Origin: Gnetum montanum
Lineage: Eukaryota > Streptophyta > Gnetopsida > Gnetales > Gnetaceae
Assembly: GCA_015680685.1 (NCBI GenBank)
Contig: MNCI01003607.1
Coordinates: forward strand, 63,116 to 127,115
Reading direction: 5' to 3'
DNA: 64,000 bases
Part shown: piece after piece, positions 46,080-59,099 of the stretch
How the letters are laid out: every line of letters starts with the position of its first letter
Position numbering within the stretch: the first letter of the stretch is position 1
Notes under the pieces: generated by a model
Told to the model about the DNA's origin: nothing
Databases searched by the model: none
What the model saw: the letters and a program-made list of their open reading frames with translations, nothing else
Made by a program: the position numbers and the translations under genes

Positions 46080-48923
46080 GCCTATTTGACTTGTGTAAAG
46101 GCGTCGAGGAGGTCCCGCTCACGACCTGGTTGTTTACCACCCTTTTCCACTTCCATTCATCCCAAGAGGTGAATTTCTCAAGGTAGGGGTGGCATTAGTT
46201 GGAGGGTTGTGTTTCTTTTTTTTGGGAGGAGATGATGGTATCTCTATAACCTTGTCTTGTCTAGAAAGTTTGAGCAAAGGTACAGAAGCGAGGGGTTTAA
46301 GCTGGGAAAACCCCAACGCAAGATGGTCTTTGGCTGTACGAGTGGTCACATCCTCTCTCCCTTTTTTGCTAGGTGGAGATTGACGGCTCTGTTTGGGGAT
46401 TTTCCCCTATGTAAAAGGGGCGATTAATGGTTTTTACACCCTAAGAACAAAGGGTACCTTAGGAGTGGGCACAGGCGTGGCTGTGGCTTTACCGCTAACT
46501 TGTGGTTGAGTAACGGCTTGATAAGGCACCCGAAGAACAAAGGGTTGTTTTGGGCCACCACCCTTCGATGTTGAGGGGCCTACTGCCAGGGGCTGACGAG
46601 GGGGTAGTTGTAACACAAAAGGCTATTTCGGTTGTGGTCAACTATCATCCTCTTCTCGTACCACGTTAATTGTGTATCCTGCATTATTGGCATTTAATGG
46701 GTCTCGATACACATGCATGGCTTGATTTTCAGGGTGTGCGGGACTACTGCTATCTAGGACAAGGTCACCTTGATCAATCAGATGTTTAATATCATCTTTC
46801 AACACCCAATAGTAATCTGTGTCATGACCACACAACTAATGATAGTCACAGAACTGATCTAGCCTAAAATTCTTGGGAACTGGCGGCTCATGAGGTTGGG
46901 TAAGGAGGGGTTCTTGAGCAGCTCACAATGATGTCTGTGGCATTTCAAAGCCTCCTTGGACACCGTCTTGTGCCGAATATGGCTAGTTCCCAGTAGTTGT
47001 TTCAAGAGTTCAAACGATTTTACAGGCAAAGCCGTGTAATTCGAGCGACCTTTACACTCAATTTTAGGTCTTGGCTATGGGGGTGCTTCAGGGGCAGAAG
47101 GTGTTTCTTGATTGCTACTACTTGAGCTAGTTGTTGGCTCAGCAAATTCTGTGGGTGTTTTCTTGTTGTTATTTTTCTTCTTTCCTCCTTCGGCAACCAC
47201 CACTACCGTTGTCTGTGTGGCTTTTCCTTTATCTTTGCTCTTACTGCGGGCATTTTTATAAGCCACATACACTGGGTCTTTGCTGGCCTCCGCTACTTCT
47301 TGGATGCTCTTAGTCTGAGTGAAGGCTTAGCTAAGGGAGTGGGGAGCAAGATAGTATAGTTTAGACTTAATAAAGTCATTAACTACCCCTTTGAAGATTG
47401 CCAATAGGTGGGCCTCCACAATGGGTTTATGAATTTCATTCAAAGTAGCGCTCCACCGCTGTATAAACTTTTGAACTAACTCGAGTGGGTCTTGCTTGAC
47501 TCCCATGAGCTGATCTAGCATGACTTCTGGCTTCAGATTATACTTAAAATGGGTCACAAACTGTATTAACAGCTCTTCCAAGGTTGAAATGGAAGCACGT
47601 GGGAGTGCTCAATACCAGTCCAAGGCTTTACCTATTAGAGACATGGCAAAGATGCGGATGATTGTATGTGGCCATTGTTGTAATAGTAGCGATTCCTACC
47701 TAAACGTAACTAAATGAGTGTTGGGATTTCCCTCCCTATAGTATTTTGTGAAGTGGGGAAGTGACATCCCAGGGGGCAATGACAAAACAGGGACTGATGG
47801 ACTGATTGGATCATCAGGTAGAGGTCCATGACTTGTACCACATCAAAATTAGTATCCTTCTGGCATTTAACCTCTTCAGTGAGAGTTTGGATAAGCTAAA
47901 AATCTTGATCCAAACTTGGGGATGGGGGCACTGGCTAACCAGGCTAAGTGCTATGCAGCTACTGCATAGAAGGCTAAATGTAAGTGTGTTGTGCAGTTAG
48001 CTGCAGAACGTTTATGCCAGATGCGACCAGGGGCAGCATACTATGAAGCGTATATTGGTGGTGTACGGGCCGGTCTATTGACCAACCATAGGTTGTTGAA
48101 CAGATCATTTCGATTGGACAATAGGGGCGATTTGTTGCCCCACTGTGGGTTGCGACAAGAGACATTGCGCCAGGTTTTGAACCGGGCGGGTTAAAGGCAC
48201 AACATGGACCTATGATCGAGGTATAAAATGTGCAGGTGTAGAGGCAGGTATCACTAATGGGATACCAATTACATGGGATGAAAGAGTTACCCCTATGTTA
48301 TTTTGAGGTGGATTTTGCACCTGCAGAAAAGGAGGGAGTGTAGTGATCGGCGGAACGGTAGGAATGGGTACATGCATTTGAGAAGTTGTAATCGCGTTGA
48401 GAGACATAGTCTCTCCTGTGAGAGGATGAAACAATGGATTCACGTACATGTGGGGGCTGAGGGTATGATATGAATCTACATGTTTAGATTGGGATACGAA
48501 TTCAGCCTCTTCTTCCTCATTTTGAGGCTCCACAACAGACTAATGCACAGTTTGATTCTTAGCCATAATAATTTGCGACAGGAGCTCATGATGGTGGTCG
48601 GTAAGTGGGATGAAGTCATATGTGGTAGGGGTGAAGTCTTGACCCCCTTTGTAGATCAATTCATAATTTCTTTTTGCCTCTGGTTTGGCTCGGGTAATAG
48701 CTAGTTTCGCTTGGATTTTGACGTAAATGAAATTATATTCTTCAGGCATCAAGATGGTGAAAGAAGGATCCATACCTTGCAGCCTCAATGAGTGACATGA
48801 CGATCCCGGAGGACCCATCCCATCGAAGGCGACTGTTGATTTGGGAACAGTGAAGGGATTCACAGTTGTAGCATCGAGGTCTGTGGTGGTCATAGTAGTA
48901 GTATTGGCACATGCAGAATCCAT
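46080..48923 (-). pseudogene. gag: Element 3 gag
   Basis: Proposed start MDSACANTTTMTTTDLDA at 48923. Recognised parts: PEEYNFIYVKIQAKLAITRA, the gag core at about 47580-47330 (FVTHFKYNLKPEVMLDQL, LVQKFIQRWSATLNEIHKP) and MCGHDTDYYWVLKDDIKHL near 46830. PFVLRVP-type repeats are near 46620-46450 and a Lys-rich linker is at 47270-47080. Broken by stops and frameshifts. Same layout as elements 1 and 2. Confidence 0.85.
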
Positions 48924-49150
48924 TAGATTGATCGATAATGATAATGAAAAATGTAGAGATTTCAAAGGTAATGATTAGATGAAGTTACGATTGGGCTTTC
49001 TACCCTACAGGATTCTAAAGGAATCATCACAGTGACTGATCTGAACTGCACAATCTTGTAAACCACCATAGAGGTTTTACATTCACGTTGGTTGAAAGTG
49101 GGTACAGATAACTTACAGGGTTACCCGTAAAATGTGGATCGGAGGTTCAC

Positions 49151-49168
49151 GCCCTCCTTCTAGTGCAA
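49151..49168 (-). promoter_or_regulatory. Primer binding site, element 3
   Basis: Minus strand TTGCACTAGAAGGAGGGC, six bases inside the LTR end (TTACA-GTTTTC). Confidence 0.65.
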
Positions 49169-49174
49169 GAAAAC

Positions 49175-50714
49175 TGTAATGATGAAAAATGTTGGTTGCT
49201 GGAAATACCGAGCGAAAATCTATGTACACAGTTCCAACCTCGGATCCGTGCAAGGACCATGCTAGAGAAAAATGAATCCAAGGTGCCCTGAATGGTCTTG
49301 TCGATTAGATAGGAACTTACTTAATTAGTAAACCTTTGTATAGTGAGTGGTGTGTTTTTTTTATTATGGAGCGATTTAATATCGTTAATCGTAGAGGGAG
49401 TTGAAAACGATATAAATAATTTAAGATGACTGTAAAAGATGTATCAAAAAAACACGAGAAATCAGATCTAAGGAAAATGTGCAATCCTAAGATCAGGGAT
49501 TTAACTTATATGCTGAATATGTTGTGTTACAATGGTCTAATGGAAGACATCACTTTTTCTTATACGAAGCATACACAAACAGCAAGAAAGCTATTCAAAG
49601 GTAAAGCATATAGAGGGTCGATCTACCTTGTTCTGGCCAAATCTAGATGCAAGGAAGGTCAAACTCGAAGCAAAACATCTATTAATTGACTATTTCCGAT
49701 CAATAAACATTGTCGATCGCACTCGATGATCTCATGATCTCTAATCTACCTTTTTTGCCTTTGTTAGTCTTCGCCAAAAGTCACTAATGATTGCCAATGA
49801 CCAAGAAAGTCGCTCATAAAAAAGACTTGTTGCAATTGGGAATTTCCTATGTGTTTTTTCCTTATCAGCTGGGATATTTATAAGTTTAGGATCAAGAGAG
49901 AAAACACAATTTGGATGACACGTGTCCCAAACTTAAAAGATACCATTGATTTGATGTTCTTTGTGTCCATAGCTTACGATGCCACACCATACTATGCTTT
50001 GGAGCATAATACATTACAAACTACTTTTTCTCAAATAGTCCTTTGTCAACTTTATGCGGCGTTACGCTTGTTTACGCTGTGTCACGTATGTTGCGTTACG
50101 CTTGTCTACGCTATGTAGCGTATACTGCATTTCGCTTCTCTACACTACGTAGCGTATACTACGTTACGCTTGTCTATGCTACATAGTGTACACTGCTTTA
50201 TGCTTGTATATGCTACGTAGTGTAATGAAGTGTAAAGTAGCCAACTTAAAAAAATTGAGATGTTATTGTTGTGTTTCCTTTGGCTTTGATCAATCCTTTT
50301 GGGGTTGTACTACGCTACACTGCGTAATGTAGTGTAATAAAAAACTCGACTGAATGACTTAGTGAGCTACGCGACATGTTGTAGACCATTCTTTGGGCCT
50401 TAAGCTTTTGCTACGCTTGCTAAAGTCTTGAATCCTTGCCAGCTCCATTGTCGCGATAGGCTGTCCCTTGACATTATGCTGCGCTCCGCGAAATCATGCT
50501 AAGCGACATTACGCTATGTTGCATAATACAACATAATGAGTAAAAAGTTATAATTTTAGAAATCTTGAAAAATTTGATGGCTTGATGCTGTACATCCCTT
50601 TTCTTCGTTCTTTCTTCTAGAGTTCTTCTTTGTGCTATGCTTTGTCACAAATCTTCGCCTGAGTCATGGAATTTTGATGAACTGTTGAAACCTCGCAATT
50701 TTCACGGTGTTTCA
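49175..50714 (-). repeat. 5' LTR of element 3
   Basis: TGTAATGATG at 49175 to CACGGTGTTTCA at 50714. TATA box on the minus strand at 49875-49882. Palindromes such as ACACTACGTAGCGTATAC are at 50050-50225. Confidence 0.92.
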
Positions 50715-51165
50715 AGCATGACCACTTCAAGCATAACACATATCTTCTTAGTAATCCTAGCAGTGTTATTACTTGATACACCTAGTAGTGTAGCACTTGG
50801 CAACCTAGGAATTAATACATGGGTTTAGGATGTGTGCAGAAAGTGGGACCAATTGCTTATGTTAGGACTAGTTAGACACTAGTTAAGTAGTTAATTTAAA
50901 TTAGTTAATCCAATTACTTTTATCTCCCTTTGAAAACCAAACCATAAAATATAAAATGATAAAAATTAGATACCTCAATTACACTTAATCATACTAGTGT
51001 ACATCACAAGTGTAATTGGAAAGACAACAATTAACTTTAAGGCAAAGATTCACTTCCTAGAAGACTAGTGCACTATAAACTACAAATTCCATGGAATTCA
51101 ACCGGATCACATGTGAATGCTTGTGATTCATATGGTTGGATGTAGGGGTACCTTGTCACTCATCA
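50715..51165 (+). repeat. 3' LTR of element 4, second part
   Basis: Resumes after element 3 with GCATGACCACTTCAAGCAT, matching 52502 and 61690 onward, and ends GTCACTCATCA at 51165. With 36779-37186 the LTR is about 0.86 kb, close to the 0.88 kb LTRs of element 5. Confidence 0.8.
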
Positions 51166-52034
51166 ATATCAAAATATAACATCATTTTAGGTTGTTAGTT
51201 TTGATGTTGGGAAAGGTCTTACAACAAATTTTATAGGAATACTAAGTGACTAAGACATTGAATGTTTAGATCCACAAACCTACATGACCATGTTAAAGTT
51301 AGTTTTAACTAAAATAAACCTAACTAAAATTTTTTAGTAACTCTTAAAATATAATATACCTCTTTATAAAAACTTGAAATTCTATTGGATTGGACATTGT
51401 CCTAGAAGTTTGAGTTTCCAAGACCAATGTGCTATTAGCATTGAGCTACTGATACTCTTTCCTCTTTCACAACTTGTCCAGGTGTTCATATAGAAAAATA
51501 TGTTCATAGATGTCTCATCTATTTCTAATCTTTTCTCATAAATTATCTTTGTGAGTTCCTTAGGGAATCCTAGTATAATTCCTCTAGATATTACAAAATA
51601 ATCTCCTCTTCCAAATTGGTTCAAATAATCATGTGGAAGTGGCTAATGTAGAATTTTAGCAATTATATGATCCCCTAATGAGTCCATAGTTTTTATAACA
51701 TCAATAAAGCATCATCAAAGAGGGGCTTCTTTCATCTACCAATAAGAAAAACATAGGCTCAATTACCAAGAGCCTAGGTGCTATGGTAGTCCTACACAAA
51801 TATAATAAGTTAGTCTTTAGTTATGTCAAAGATATAGTTTCCTGTATCAATTCTTTTGACAATAGCAAATGATGTTTGTACTAACATAACCTCAAGATTT
51901 TTTTTAATGTTATTCTTACAATGTTTTGACATTAAACATTAAAATTCCTTTAATATGCTTTGTTTTGTTTTCTATGTCCCTTTTGATAATTTGTGTTAAT
52001 GGTTATGTTAAATTTTCCTTAGCATTTTGACATG
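51166..52034. other. Unassigned DNA between elements 4 and 5
   Basis: A/T-rich. One minus-strand 80-residue frame (51624-51382) has no recognised family. This may be the oldest, possibly host, sequence in the window. Confidence 0.4.
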
Positions 52035-52922
52035 TGATGAATCATGTTTAGATGTGCTCCAATAATGAATAAGAGATATCTAAGCCTTGGTATTAGATAC
52101 CTAATATTGGACCCCAAGATGCAATGTCATAAATTTGATATTATGGGGTATATGTTGGTCTAAAAATATAGTACTTGGGCACAGGATTTTCATATAGTTT
52201 TTGTCATAGAATAGCAAAGCTCTTGTAGTTTATTTTCTCCAGAGTTAGAATATTTTCCAAAGTTTCCACGGTAGGAGTCATTGAGTTTACGGATCTTTGT
52301 TCAAGAATTGCTATACCTGAGCATTGCAATGTGTTCAAAAATAAATACAAACTTTTTGATCAAACCTTGCAACACCTTGGCTAGCTTAAATACTTTATTT
52401 ATGCATTTAATGTTTCATGCAATTTCCTTTAATGCTTTTGAGTAATTAAGCTAAAGTAAGCTAACTAGATTCAATAGTAGTAAATTAATTAAGCACATAA
52501 GTATGACTACTTTGAGCATGCATATAACTCTTGGTAACCTTAGAAATGCTTAACATTTGGTAACCTAGTAGCATTATACATGTTCAGGATGTGCCCGGAA
52601 AGTGGGATTGGATACTTATGTTAGGAGAGTTAGTTATTAATCAGTAATTAGATTAAGTTAAATTGATTATAAATTATGTTTCAACCTATTCTTAATCATA
52701 GATAAATTAAATATAAAATAATAAAAAGCATGTTCCTCAATTATACTTAACCATACAATTAAGCTCCAGAAATATAGTTGAAAAGACAAGGATTTTCACA
52801 ATTAGATTCCACGTCTTACAACTAGTGTACTTAAGAACTTAAGATCTATGAAATTTGACTAGATCATGTGTGAATGCTTGTGATTTATATAGTTGGGCAT
52901 AGGGGTACCTCTTTTCTCATCA
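52035..52922 (+). repeat. 5' LTR of element 5
   Basis: TGATGAATCATG to TCTCATCA; partner at 61237-62111. Preceded by ACATG; the partner is followed by ACGTG, a 5-base target duplication with one mismatch. Confidence 0.85.
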
Positions 52923-52925
52923 GTA

Positions 52926-52942
52926 GTGCCATTGTTGAGGAC
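52926..52942 (+). promoter_or_regulatory. Degenerate primer binding site, element 5
   Basis: GTGCCATTGTTGAGGACC a few bases after the LTR. It differs from the tRNA-Asp type site TGGCGCCGTTGCCGGGGA mainly by C/T and G/A transitions. That site is typical of Athila-like elements. Confidence 0.45.
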
Positions 52943-53129
52943 CTTTAGTTGTTACGTGTGCTATCTAGGACTTAGTGGAAAATTATTTAAGATCATTGGA
53001 ATGAACCTTAAATTCATATCATATCTTAAAATTACTACAACAATTATAAGACATACATTGCTTTTTTATTTTCTAGCATAATACATTTTCTTTTCACAAG
53101 AGTGATTCTTCACACAAGTCTAATGGAAT

Positions 53130-55000
53130 GAATCAGTAGGTGCCCCAACAATATAGAGTGGTATATGCTCATCCTGATGAGTATGTATTTAACTTCACCT
53201 TCATCCTACACTAGGATAAACTACTGCAATGGTGTGACATGGAGGGCAACATCGTATTATTGCTAGATTAAGCTATTCTTGTTATGCTTCACCAAACTCG
53301 TGTGCATTTAGGCTTCTAGAAACTTCATGTTGAGTACATTTTGTAAGATATTGACACAAAGGATTATCATCCCACTGATGTACAATGTCCAAGGGATCAC
53401 TAGTTAGACCAATGCTATGAATCTACCAAGGGAAAGTGGTTCACTGATTTCCCATACCTACCATACCACAAAGATGGTGGAGAATCCTTCTTTGGGGGTT
53501 TTCCATTTCATGAAACTCCTCTTGTTTACTTCAATGAAGGGGGTCAAAACTAGAACCTACAATCCATGATTCATAATCTAGGTTCAGCAAGAATAGATCA
53601 AATAACAAAGAGGAATCTGAGGAAAGTTAGGGTAGGGATGCAGATAAGAAACTTGATCATGACTGTGGTTGTGATCATCAAAGAGAGGATAGTATGCATC
53701 ATGATGGTGCTAGTCCTCCTTCCTCTTCACCTTTTTCATCATCTTCCTCTTCTAGCTCCAACCACAACCACAAGGGATTCAATCGTAATGGAGGTTATCA
53801 ATGGAATTGAGATAATCAAAGGGACTATCGAGCAAGTCAAGATCCAATGCATTGGTTGTCAAGAGAGACCTACCACCATGAATGAAGGGGTAGCAAAGGA
53901 CATCATCAGCACTAGAATCAGGGCCTCAATGATCATTTGCTTGCTACTCATAACATGCTCAACATTACAAAGGTAGTGAGGATTCCCATAAGGCATGTAA
54001 AGGATAGTCAGATCAAGAGGCTAGAGATGAATAATATCCATAGATTCAAAATGGGATACAACTTAGATCGGTAGAACCATCTTTAAACTTTTCAAGATGC
54101 ATGTGTCTTACAAAATATAGAAAATAAGTGGAAAAAACTTAAGTTGTTCTCTAGGACACTCATGAAAGAACCACAGAATTGGTATCAGTCCTTAGAACTA
54201 AAATCTATCAGATGATGGAGTACAATGCTTGAATTGTTCAATGAAAAATATCAAACATACTCCCAAGTATCCAACTTGAGAAGGAAAATCCAAATAAGGG
54301 ATACATATGCCCTTGGATGCCATCATCAACTAATAATACTCCTTATTGCATAGATTTTTTGGCCATGGTTATCCTCAACTGGACCAACTTTGCCACATTG
54401 TAGATGGGCTCTAATCATAAATGAGGAGAACTATTGGCATTTATGTCCAAGGGTAATTGTTAGAATTAAGAGGCCATTAGATAAAATGATTGATTGAGTA
54501 GGTAGTGAAAGAAGAAGGATAGTTGAGGAAGTGAGAAAATACAAAAAAGTATAATTGTGATCCTTCCATTTGCAAGAGGAAGGTTTGATTTTGTAACAAT
54601 AAGGAAGAATCATCACTTGATGAGGTGGTGAATAGGAAAACCTTGCTACTTAAAAAATTTCAATCTAAAATTTTAGCCAAGGTTAATCAATTATGGGATT
54701 CCATGGATAGCAGATTTCAAGCTGTCCTAAAAATTGTTGATGTGTCCAAAGTACAAGCTAGTAATCATGATTGCAAGAGCTACAAGGAAGCTGAATGTGG
54801 CAATCAAAGAGGTAAGGGCAAGATTGCTACAATAGAGGAATTTGTGAGAACTAAATCAAATGATAATTGTGGATGTGACATCTACCATTATGAACATCCT
54901 AAGGGATGTTATCGTATAGTGTTGCACTTATAGAAGTCTAGGATGTACACTCTAAATCCATGACTAGCACAAAGGCAAACACCCAAAATATTATCTTATC
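53130..55000 (+). pseudogene. gag: Element 5 gag
   Basis: Decayed plus-strand gag. The core is seen at about 54160-54300: NWYQSLELKSIR, then MLELFNEKYQTYSQVSNLRR, the usual W-x-SL...F..KF pattern. The more 5' part is too broken to assign. The open stretch 54625-54933 is basic and ends in a Cys/His-containing segment (CDIYHYEHPKGCY) in the position of a zinc knuckle. Confidence 0.65.
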
Positions 55001-56240
55001 CTCAAGGTAATTCTAGGTAGTTCCACCAATAATAATAGTATTATCCAAATGGAACTTCACTGCAACCATATGAGCAATAGCAATGGTGGCAGTAGCCATA
55101 GTCATGGGCACTAGCATTGCCAAGGTAGCAATACCCTTATAGACAACTTGATCCATATGAGTATTACATTTAGCAACCTTTGTCTCCACTTGACTCTTCT
55201 AGTCATGTTTCCACCTTCCAATCTTGCTACTCTACTCATAATTATTATTGAACTCATTCTCCACATGCAAGAAGGAATCCCACCTTTTATCCTTATCCTT
55301 ATCCTATTCTTGCACATCTTCCTCCACCCTCAACATAGCTATCACCTACTCCATCTATGCAGGGTAAACTCCCAAACCAACCACAACAACATAATGCCAT
55401 CAAGGCTATAAATCTACAATCGATTCATCAACCAAGTGGTTTGGACATTCAATCCAGGAAAAGATCTTTTTTCCTATCCAATAGTCCACCTAAGCCCTCA
55501 TATACACCTGTGATTGGAAACCCTATTTCTCTATCTCCCTCTATACAAAATTCCTTCAAGTCCCCTTCAAACCAAATGCCATCCCAAATTCATACTATTA
55601 TGTTGACTCATGCTGTATTTGATTGGATTTGGGCTGGCAACCTTCCCAAGAAATTAGCTAATCATGGAAGTTCTCTAATTTATTTGTAGATTGTTGGGAA
55701 AAAACCATGTAAGTCTCTCCTTGATTTAGGTTTTGGTATCAATTTAATTTCTCATGAAATGTATACTACATAGAACCTACCCCCTCTCAAGAAGAGCAAT
55801 ATCTTATTAGAATTGGTAGACCAGTCCATCACTGTTCCATTAGGACTAGTGGTAGATATTATGATCACTATCTTTGGGTGGTCTTATCATACTGATTTCA
55901 TAGTGATCAAGGTGGAAAACTACCAATGGGACTTCCCATTCATCATGGGAAGGTCATGGCTAAGCATCGTTGATGTAAGGATGGACATATGAGATCTTTC
56001 CCTTGAAGTATGTAAGGAAAATGCATTTAGGAAGATTGAAAAGTAGTGAGCTCCATGCATCATGTAGACTAACATAGGGTGCAATTGTATGTAGAAACTC
56101 TAGTCTATTAAATAAGCATTCATCTATGCATGCAAGTAGTGTGCATTAGAAGCAAAAATTCAAAGGTGTCTGTAAGTAGCAGCCACAAAACAAGAGGGCA
56201 CCTAGTGGCTAACTGTTGATCTTGAAAGCAACACACTTTG
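55001..56240 (+). pseudogene. Element 5 protease region
   Basis: Retroviral-type protease at 55690-55990: SLLDLGFGINLISHEMY (active site D-L-G) and FPFIMGRSWLSIVDVRMD. 55001-55690 is a low-complexity linker with partial open frames. Stops are present. Confidence 0.65.
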
Positions 56241-56241
56241 C

Positions 56242-57300
56242 ATGGAACCTACTAAGATCCTAACATGTGTGTATGTCATAGGCATAGATGAACTAGAGCA
56301 ATTTCATCACCAACTTTCTAATACTACAAATGATGATACCTATTGGAGAGAGTTGGAAATTTCTGAAAATTTCAAGCATAAGCCCCTTGAATTAAAAGCT
56401 CTTCCTATTAGCATAGAATATGTGTTCTTAAAAAATGGAAAGCCAACAATAATTAATGAAAATATCTCTATAGAACAAAAAATGATGTTAAAATTGGTCG
56501 AAAATTGGTCAACAACCTTTGCTCGATCATATCCTAAACTCACAAGGATTCATTCTAGGATATGCCAACATCATATCTACACTAACCTAGCCATGAAGTC
56601 AAAGAGGTAGCCATAGAGACAATTGAATCCCAAATTGAAGTAGATCATCAAGGAGAAAAAAAACAATTCCTTAAGGTAGGGTTCATCTACCCCATTATAG
56701 ATAGTGAGTGGGTTAGTTCAGTCATGATTATGCCAAAGAAAGGAGGCAAGTGGTGGGTTTGCATCAATTTTCAGCTACTAAATATGGCAACATTCAAGCA
56801 TAATTTTTTGTTTTCATTCATTGATTAGATGTTAGACATAATATTTTGGCATTGCTATTATAGTTTCTTAGATGGGTATAGTGGCTATAACCAAATCCAG
56901 ATTGTACTAGAGGGCTAGGCCAAAACAACATGCACAAGTCCTTGGGGAACTTTTGCCTATCGCAAGATGCCTTTTGCTCTATGTAATGCCCCTGCTACTT
57001 TTTAATGCCTAGTCTTAAGCACTTTTCAATAGAAAATTGGTAGTGGTGTGGAGCTATATTTGAGCAAGCCTTGAACCACCTAAAGTAAGTACTGAAAAGA
57101 TGTGCTAAAATAAGCTTATGGATTAATTAGCAAAAGAGTCATCTAATGGTCTAAGAGGGCATTATCTTGGGACACCAAATCTCACAAGTAGGAATTGAGA
57201 TAGACCCTGAAAATATAAGGGTTATCCAAGGAATTACCTACCAACTAGAAATCTTCAAATATTTTTAACCATTCCTTGGACATATTGGATACTACCAGAG
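56242..57300 (+). pseudogene. Element 5 reverse transcriptase
   Basis: N-terminal connector (SIEYVFLKNGKPTIINENIS), then SSVMIMPKKGGKWWVCIN, FLDGYSGYNQIQIV and GTFAYRKMPFALCNAPATF, the last very like Athila RT. The stretch that should carry the YxDD catalytic loop is deleted (about 57010-57060). Several TAG stops. Confidence 0.75.
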
Positions 57301-57964
57301 ACTCATGGATAATTTCTCTAAGATTGCAAAACTATTGGTTGATCTAACAAAGAAAGATGCTTCATTTATTTGGACCAATAAATATGAAAAGGCATTCCAA
57401 CAACTGAAAGAGAAACTTGTAGAAACTCCAATTCTACAAGAACCCAACTGGTTTAGAACATTTCATGTTATGATAGATACATCAAATTATGCCTTGGGAG
57501 CTATGCTTATGTAGATGGATTATCAGAAATGTCCATATTATATCCACTATGCAATCTAAATCATTGTGGATGCATAACTAAATTACACCATCATAGAAAA
57601 AGAATTGATGGTAGTGGTATGTGCTTTAGAGAAGTTCAGCCACTATGTGCTTGGATACAAAGTTTTTGTGCACATAGACCATAGCACCATCTTCTTTTTA
57701 ATGAACAAGCCAATGGTGAGCCCCCATGTCATACGATGTCTAGTGATCTTACAGGAATTTCATCTTATGATGGTAGATCGAAAGGGAATTGAGAATGTGA
57801 TTGTTGACCACTTTTTTTATTATGATGGAATAACAAAGAGGATGAAAGCCCACTATTTAATTTACTTTTTTGATAAACTCTTGTTTGTCAAGGCTATAAC
57901 TAAACAAGTGCCTATTGAGCCTAAATGGTATGATGGCATTCTCACCTATCTTCTCACTCAATAG
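57301..57964 (+). pseudogene. Element 5 RNase H
   Basis: FIWTNKYEKAFQQLKEKL, FHVMIDTSNYALGAML, TIIEKELMVVVCALEKFSHY and VFVHIDHSTIFFLMNK follow Ty3-type RNase H order. Only one RNase H is seen, unlike the Tat elements. Two or three stops. Confidence 0.75.
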
Positions 57965-58049
57965 ATGCCATAAGGGTTGGATCACTAAAAGAATCAATAG
58001 TTTCTTCACCAAGTAAAACACTTTATGGAGATCAATAGAAACCTCTACA

Positions 58050-58800
58050 AGGTGTGTGCTAATGACCTAGTTCAATGGTGTATCACTAATGCTAATCAAC
58101 TACACATTCTCCAAGATGCTCATGAGGGTCCTTGTGGGGGCCACTATGCTAGGAGACACATGGTCATTAAAATCTTAATCACAGGGTATTATTAATGAAC
58201 AATATTCAAGGATGCTCACCAACATGTCTACTCTTTTGAATGATACCAATAAGATGGTGGAATGATTTCTCAAATGGAGGGACCTCAATAGTGGATCCAT
58301 CCACTACAACCCTTTGACATCTGAGGCATTGATTTCATTGGTCCCATCACACCTATGTTAAATGAAAAGGCATACATCATAGTCGTTGTTGACTATTGTA
58401 TGAAATGGGTAGAAGTAACAGCCATCATTGACTATACATCTTCTATTGTTTCCTGATTTGTATAATAGAATGTTGTGAATAGGTTTGGTTTGCCATGTGC
58501 ATTAATTTCTGATAATAGAACTCACTTTGCAAGCATTACCTTTTAAAAGCTTATGCAATGCTTTGGGGTTGAACATAAACTAACAAAACCTTACCAACCC
58601 TAAGCCAATGCTCAGGTTGAGGTTACAAATAGGGAAGTTACAAAAATCCTAATGAGAACTATTAGCAAATATAGGAGAGACTGGAGTACAAAACTCAATG
58701 ATGCCCTTTGGGCCTATTGCTTCACATGGAAACTTCATGTATGCTATTCTTCCTATGAGCTAGTGTATGGAAAACTACAACACTTCCTATTCAATCCAAG
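58050..58800 (+). pseudogene. Element 5 integrase
   Basis: Zinc region HEGPCGGHYARRH, then core pieces GIDFIGPITPMLNEKAYIIV, KWVEVTAI, VNRFGLPCALISDNRTHFAS and the NREVTKILMRTISKYRRDW helix. Frame breaks and TAG stops throughout. TDNG is SDNR here. Confidence 0.75.
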
Positions 58801-59099
58801 CTCCATACACTTTCAATAGCTAATGACCTTAACCTTGACTTAAGTCTAGCACAAAAAGTAAGATTAATGAATCTCAACTTACTAGATGAAAATTGATTGG
58901 TGGCCTTGCCATCTAACAAGTTACACAAGGCATTTAACAAAAAGCACCATGACCTTAAAATTTGAAAAGTCAAATTTCAATCAAGAGATAAGGTCCTCTA
59001 CTAGAACCCCACACATGTACATCAATGAACTAAGTTCCAAATGTTATGAAAAGGACCTTATATCATTTACAAAACTTTTACTTCTAGGGCCATGATGAT

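Noticed and set aside
51382-51624. 80-residue minus-strand frame between elements 4 and 5
   Set aside because: No family recognised and no supporting homologue in the window; kept only as unassigned DNA.
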